64,000 bases of DNA, from the NCBI RefSeq assembly GCF_049243985.1, contig NC_135376.1, positions 40,529,001-40,593,000 on the forward strand, written 5' to 3'. Origin of the DNA: Paroedura picta. Lineage: Eukaryota; Chordata; Lepidosauria; Squamata; Gekkonidae. Numbering within the stretch: the stretch's first letter is position 1; each line of letters starts with the position of its first letter. The position numbers were made by a program, and so were the translations under genes. Positions 62,501-64,000 of this stretch are shown one piece after another. The notes beneath the pieces were generated by a model, which worked only from the letters and a program-made list of their open reading frames with translations, was not told the origin of the DNA and searched no databases.

Positions 62501-63818
62501 GAGGAGGCAGAAAATCAGCAGCAAGTGCCTTGATCTCCCATTGGTGGATGAAGGACTACAAGCACTCAAGGGAGGAGACCAAAAACACACTAACATTTCT
62601 GCATCAAAAAAGTGCGTCCTCAGTACCGTTACATAAGAAAAGTCTTTGCAAAGCTAGTTTTAGATATTATGGTTAAAAATACTCAGCCAGTAATATGAGG
62701 AGGGGCTGCCATGCATAACCAAAAATAAAACAATGGGTTTCACACAGCGAAAAAGTACAGAAATAACAACAACAAAATCTTTTTGTGCAGATTTTTTGCA
62801 AGGTTTCTTACCATGCATAACACACCTAGGAAATACATGGTAGACCAAGGAGTGAAGTTTAGCCCAACAAATGCTAGTTGCAACACCTAGCTGAAGTCAC
62901 CATTTTAGTCAGCCACTTACTCTGATCAAGTAATAATTCCTTCCAGAGACATAATACACTCTGGAATGTATAAAGTGTTACAAGACTGATGATATGCATA
63001 TATTTTCACCTGTAGTATTTAAGTATTTAAATGCTTCAGGAATAATCTCTCATTACAAGAATAATGTTATTACACTATACCCCCAAAAGAGCATTACTGG
63101 TGGAACGAGCTCCCTGAAGAGATCAGGGTCCTATTTGAACTCCTACAATTTCACAGGGCCTGCAAAAGAAAGCTCCTCCACCAGGCATTTGCCTGAGACC
63201 AACCAAACCTAAATAACATCCACAGGTCCTCTTCAGACCATGGTCTGAACCAGTCTGACCTCTCTGGGGGCCTTAGCTAAGTTACCATTCCTGTTATATT
63301 GTTGTTGTTTAAGATCACTGAAATTGTGTTATTCAGAACCACTGTTAGATTATTGTTGCTGTATTTGACTATGTTATATTTTAGCTCGTTCCATCTATCC
63401 CCCGTGATATTATATGTAAACCGCCCTGAGCCATATGGAAGGGTGGTATACAAATCTAATAAATAAATATTGCAGAAGGAGAACAACAGAACCAAGTTTT
63501 GCCTATTGTGAATTCACACTAAACAGAGTTCAAACCCAAAATCTGCTGGCTCACACTCTCCAACACCAACTATAACAGCCTGCAAAATACTTTTATAATT
63601 TTGGTACCTGCCTGTAAATCTAGCTTGGCATATTTAGCACAGCAGCATGAACACATACCATTGCTTAGATTTTTGTATATTGTCTGTAAATCTTCATATG
63701 CATCCAAGTTCTCTTTGCAGAAGAGCTTCTTGTATGTTAACTCATTGAACTTAAGGTTTTCAAGCACACTGTATATTGCGAGATTAATTTCTGGATCTGA
63801 AGCTTTCTTTTCACAGTT
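38437..63818 (-). CDS. SP140: SP100/SP140-family nuclear body protein with two SAND domains (partial)
   Basis: SP proteins are nuclear-body chromatin readers with roles in transcriptional repression and innate immunity. Fifteen exons on the minus strand, from 63818 down to 38437, are listed in the next entries; 51503-51483 is the weakest. They sum to 1344 bases (447 residues plus stop) with all junctions in frame. Order: second half of HSR; two short symmetric linker exons; SAND1 (ending KKYIE); linker [20 protein letters not shown]2; PHD (CAVC, CDSC, FHNVC, CIYC); short bromodomain; end [15 protein letters not shown], as in human SP140 (EFEKNFKEVFAIQ). The first HSR half lies beyond 64000. 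Mammalian SP100, SP110, SP140 and SP140L have a single SAND. Assignment to one mammalian paralogue is not possible; the symbol is for the nearest family member. Confidence 0.88.
39910..40008 (-). CDS. SP140: SP gene bromodomain, helices A-B exon
   Basis: 99 bases, phase 0-0, acceptor ttgtctttag, donor gtaagc. Encodes [15 protein letters not shown] and [17 protein letters not shown], matching human KIKKRLNEHGYPQVEG and FVQDMRLIFQNH. Confidence 0.95.
40058..40627. mobile_element. GC-rich, hairpin-rich putative DNA transposon
   Basis: About 570 bases, mostly GC- and CpG-rich, in an AT-rich intron between two bromodomain exons. Both ends carry inverted tactag sequences (tactaggaaat at 40058, ttctagta ending 40627), with TA at the borders. 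Inside are perfect hairpins such as atcgggaggcgc-aaa-gcgcctcccgat (40180-40206) and cgctcc-tgc-ggagcg (40078-40092). No transposase. The ORFs across it are due to base composition. It resembles a CpG island but is more likely a MITE-like insert. Confidence 0.55.
40733..40801 (-). CDS. SP140: SP gene bromodomain, helix Z exon
   Basis: 69 bases, phase 0-0, acceptor ctattttgtag, donor gtaagt. Encodes [17 protein letters not shown] and TENPIK, matching human KCEFLLLKVYCCSESSFF. The usual ZA-loop stretch after it is not found. Confidence 0.93.
41132..42818 (-). mobile_element. RTE-BovB LINE, 5'-truncated
   Basis: On the minus strand a frame (42812-41667) encodes reverse transcriptase blocks: [62 protein letters not shown] and [14 protein letters not shown] (the YADD site). 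A second frame (41785-41282) holds the downstream domain ([30 protein letters not shown]). A one-base slip near a T run around 41790 separates them. The 3' end is the BovB tail next to (ttg)n. A 10-base target duplication, atacctattg, flanks it (41122-41131, 42819-42828). The endonuclease domain is missing. Confidence 0.95.
43075..43375 (-). mobile_element. hAT-like MITE, second copy
   Basis: ttctcaacagccctgggaag, gggtttcctgaatgggtggg and aggtgatatgaccatatacg are shared in order with the copy at 57758-58028. Ends degraded. Confidence 0.6.
43509..43620 (-). CDS. SP140: SP gene end of PHD, start of bromodomain
   Basis: 112 bases, phase 2-0, acceptor cattttag, donor gtaagt. Encodes [12 protein letters not shown] (last zinc pair), then [10 protein letters not shown] leading into the bromodomain (human ERQMCPEEQL). 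Confidence 0.94.
44150..44345 (-). repeat. L2-like LINE 3' fragment
   Basis: ctcattctaccaggttgggg and ggtggaagagttccatctta match the L2-like block at 37090, in the same orientation. Confidence 0.6.
44921..45039 (-). CDS. SP140: SP gene PHD finger, main part
   Basis: 119 bases, phase 0-2 as in AIRE exon 7, acceptor ttcttaaag, donor gttggt. Encodes [20 protein letters not shown] and FHNVCHIP. Confidence 0.96.
45265..45405 (-). repeat. 5S rRNA-derived SINE fragment
   Basis: The reverse complement reads ttaagcatggttggccac, then atacttagatgggagatc, recognisably the internal promoter and 3' half of 5S rRNA, with a SINE body beyond it. Diverged; not a functional 5S gene. Confidence 0.65.
46255..46345 (+). 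repeat. Interspersed repeat fragment (unnamed squamate family)
   Basis: gagctttgactctcaaaagc and gatgctactggacttgaacc. Short relatives of the second block occur near 6480 (ggtgctactggacatggaac) and 34100 (gtgccactggattcaaattt). Family not named. Confidence 0.45.
47169..47308 (-). CDS. SP140: SP gene SAND2, second half
   Basis: 140 bases, phase 1-0, acceptor aatgtgcag, donor gtaatc. Encodes [18 protein letters not shown] and ends KPLWDLIE. It parallels SAND1 ([17 protein letters not shown] ... LKKYIE), but the KNWK core is replaced by GSWERDI. Confidence 0.88.
47454..47513 (-). CDS. SP140: SP gene SAND2, first half
   Basis: 60 bases, phase 1-1, acceptor cttcatcag, donor gtgagt. Encodes [20 protein letters not shown], clearly the same fold segment as [19 protein letters not shown] of SAND1. 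Confidence 0.9.
48711..48753 (-). CDS. SP140: SP gene linker before SAND2
   Basis: 43 bases, phase 0-1, acceptor tatttgtcag, donor gtcagt. Encodes [14 protein letters not shown] and supplies the phase needed by the next exon. Confidence 0.72.
49655..50014 (+). mobile_element. SPIN-like hAT MITE
   Basis: 360 bases with inverted ends cagtggttctcaacc and ggttgagaaccactg. An 8-base duplication with one mismatch flanks it (gttcagat 49647-49654, gtttagat 50015-50022). Internal blocks gggacccctttgggggtcga and gggtcaccacaacataagga match the SPIN (Space Invaders) consensus as I remember it. Non-autonomous. Confidence 0.8.
50043..50475 (+). repeat. tRNA-derived SINE interrupted by a Sauria SINE
   Basis: The head, ggtgtagtggttaagagta, and the rest, gttaagagtagcggcttcta onward, are separated by the insertion at 50067-50206. 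The body and (ttc)n tail run to about 50470. Confidence 0.88.
50067..50206 (-). repeat. Sauria SINE, 5'-truncated, nested
   Basis: Reverse complement of the Sauria SINE body and BovB-type tail (ggtaaaggtatcccctgtgc, gagtcatgtctgacccttgg). An 11-base duplication, ggttaagagta, flanks it (50056-50066, 50207-50217). Confidence 0.93.
50716..51423 (+). repeat. CR1 LINE, 3' end
   Basis: The reading frame 50735-51115 encodes the C-terminal part of CR1 ORF2 ([39 protein letters not shown]). The 3' UTR ends in ttccaactctatgattctatgatc, with the attctatg octamer typical of CR1. The bulk of the LINE is missing. Confidence 0.92.
51483..51503 (-). CDS. SP140: SP gene possible 21-base microexon
   Basis: Acceptor aattttcacag, donor gtaagtg, 7 codons (LCGQAEM), phase 0-0. 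The sites are good but the exon is tiny and lies inside a locally duplicated, repeat-invaded segment. The reading frame is kept with or without it. Confidence 0.4.
52261..55764. other. SP intron after SAND1 linker
   Basis: Contains a LINE-like tail at 54930 and G- or T-rich simple runs (for example 53896-53910). No exon is supported. Confidence 0.45.
54930..55035 (+). repeat. LINE 3' tail fragment
   Basis: gccttgagtccatgtgagaa, then ggcagactataaattatg with an A-rich end, like the L2-type terminus at 63420. Confidence 0.45.
55765..55812 (-). CDS. SP140: SP gene linker after SAND1
   Basis: 48 bases, phase 0-0, acceptor tttatttcag, donor gtaata. Encodes [16 protein letters not shown], in place of the NGFLPEPPTTRKKR linker of human SP140. 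Confidence 0.88.
56300..56438. mobile_element. hAT-type palindromic MITE with 8-bp TSD
   Basis: 139 bases, largely self-complementary (ends caggggtagtcaaactg and cagtttgactacccctg). A perfect 8-base duplication, ccctaaac, flanks it (56292-56299, 56439-56446). Confidence 0.9.
56724..57085 (-). repeat. CR1-type LINE 3' UTR
   Basis: tagaatcatagatttggaag, the block atctagtccaaccccctgca, then gatggctatctagcctctgc form an inverted CR1 3' region. Confidence 0.78.
57470..57757 (+). repeat. tRNA-derived squamate SINE
   Basis: Near full length, from tttggtgtagtggttaggag to a long (ttc)n tail. Confidence 0.88.
57758..58028 (-). mobile_element. hAT-like MITE, third copy
   Basis: Ends with tcaatggtaaaaaagttaag and aaaggctg, the inverse of the start at 3472. 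Interior (aggtgatgtgaccatatatg) shared with 43075-43375. Confidence 0.6.
58296..58438 (-). CDS. SP140: SP gene SAND1, second half with KNWK
   Basis: 143 bases, phase 1-0, acceptor tttttatag, donor gtatgc. Encodes [18 protein letters not shown] and [18 protein letters not shown] is the KDWK-type DNA-contact core of SAND domains. Confidence 0.97.
58566..59010 (-). repeat. L2-like LINE 3' region
   Basis: tttatttatt run, ttattgcccgcctatcccgg, then ggccttgaaggtcaaaaaca and atgcagctgcctcagcagag. Same tail type as 37090-37560. Confidence 0.6.
59077..59316. mobile_element. MITE with agggtt ... aaccct ends
   Basis: agggtttccaggtcccacct and ggaggttggcaaccct are inverted ends of a widespread reptile MITE. 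Flanks atgtacat and atgtgagg could be a decayed 8-base duplication. Confidence 0.55.
59795..60052. mobile_element. GC-rich hAT-like fragment
   Basis: Starts ggtgttccccaacaactggg and gctgcagcccggtcctgg, like a hAT end, followed by a GC-rich body. The right end stops near 60050, close to the SAND1 exon. No target duplication found. Confidence 0.45.
60079..60192 (-). CDS. SP140: SP gene SAND1, first half
   Basis: 114 bases, phase 1-1, acceptor ttcatgtag, donor gtaaca. Encodes a lysine-rich stretch and [19 protein letters not shown], matching SP140 LPVTCGEVKGILYKKKL. Confidence 0.93.
60297..60353 (-). CDS. SP140: SP gene linker exon b
   Basis: 57 bases, phase 1-1, acceptor ctttctcag, donor gtaagt. 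Encodes [18 protein letters not shown]. Confidence 0.7.
60828..60899 (-). CDS. SP140: SP gene linker exon a
   Basis: 72 bases, phase 1-1, acceptor ttttttcag, donor gtgagt. Encodes [16 protein letters not shown]. Low-complexity linker between HSR and SAND, supported by splice sites and phase. Confidence 0.7.
61146..61415 (+). repeat. tRNA-derived squamate SINE
   Basis: ttggtgtagtggttaggagt to a (ttc)n tail, with a short internal deletion before the body. Confidence 0.85.
61416..63094. other. SP intron, nothing recognised
   Basis: AT-rich intron sequence between a SINE and an L2-like tail. No convincing SP exon on either strand; additional small linker exons of the SP family could be missed here. 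Confidence 0.45.
63095..63475 (+). repeat. L2-like LINE 3' end
   Basis: Encodes [17 protein letters not shown], then a 3' UTR ending aaaccgccctgagccatatg and ataaataaata. Lies in the SP intron next to the HSR exon. Confidence 0.65.
63659..63818 (-). CDS. SP140: SP gene exon, HSR second half
   Basis: 160 bases, acceptor ccttctag, donor gtatgt, phase 0-1, the same phases as AIRE exon 2. Encodes [18 protein letters not shown] and [17 protein letters not shown], matching helices 3-4 of the HSR/CARD fold. Confidence 0.88.
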
Positions 63819-64000
63819 CTAGAAGGAAAAAACATAAAACCTTGTTTCACATACCTATTCATAGAGTGGCAATATAGAATAACCATCTCCTACACAATTT
63901 ATTGCTGCCTATAATAAGGGACTACTTGACTGTTATTCCAACTCAATCAAAAGTAGCAGAGCTACTTTTGCAGTTGAGAACAATTGCAGAATAAATACAC

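Noticed and set aside
62815-62828. 14-base SP microexon with acceptor tttcctag and donor gtaaga
   Set aside because: Too short, and its length does not preserve the phase 1 needed between the HSR and linker exons.

Overview
The window looks like squamate reptile (lizard) nuclear DNA. The genes are vertebrate genes with introns. The interspersed repeats form a squamate set: Sauria SINEs with a BovB-type tail, an RTE-BovB LINE, CR1 and L2-like LINEs, a short tRNA-derived SINE family present in about nine copies, and hAT-type MITEs including a SPIN-like copy. A gecko is possible, but I cannot place the species from the sequence.

Layout. (1) 300-8444, minus strand: seven internal exons of SCLY (selenocysteine lyase). 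Its 3' exons lie beyond position 1 and its first coding exon is unresolved. (2) 13390-14700: a CpG- and CCAAT-rich promoter between SCLY and a plus-strand gene. (3) 15932 to about 17100: an unrecognised plus-strand gene with an intact 291-residue, single-exon CDS behind a probable non-coding first exon. (4) 21657-34741, plus strand: AIRE (autoimmune regulator), resolved into 13 coding exons that sum to 1464 bases (487 residues plus stop). (5) 38437-63818, minus strand: the HSR to bromodomain part of a Speckled-protein (SP100/SP110/SP140) family gene in 15 exons, convergent with AIRE. Its first exon(s) lie beyond 64000.

Main points. AIRE and the SP-family gene share domain order and intron phases at the HSR, SAND and PHD domains. 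They lie tail to tail 3.7 kb apart, while in human AIRE is on chromosome 21 and the SP cluster and SCLY are both on 2q37. The SP gene carries two SAND domains in tandem, the second divergent, inserted between the usual SAND linker and the PHD finger. AIRE lacks any recognisable exon for the first half of its SAND domain, yet its exons join in frame because that exon is symmetric (phase 1-1) in relatives. The 291-residue gene beside AIRE is the clearest candidate for an undescribed gene.

AIRE and SP proteins are chromatin readers: AIRE drives promiscuous antigen expression in the thymus, and SP proteins act in nuclear bodies and innate immunity. SCLY recycles selenium and is a neighbour, not a functional partner.

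Exon boundaries were read by eye from homology, splice consensus and phase. Repeat names come from remembered consensus sequences, without a database search.
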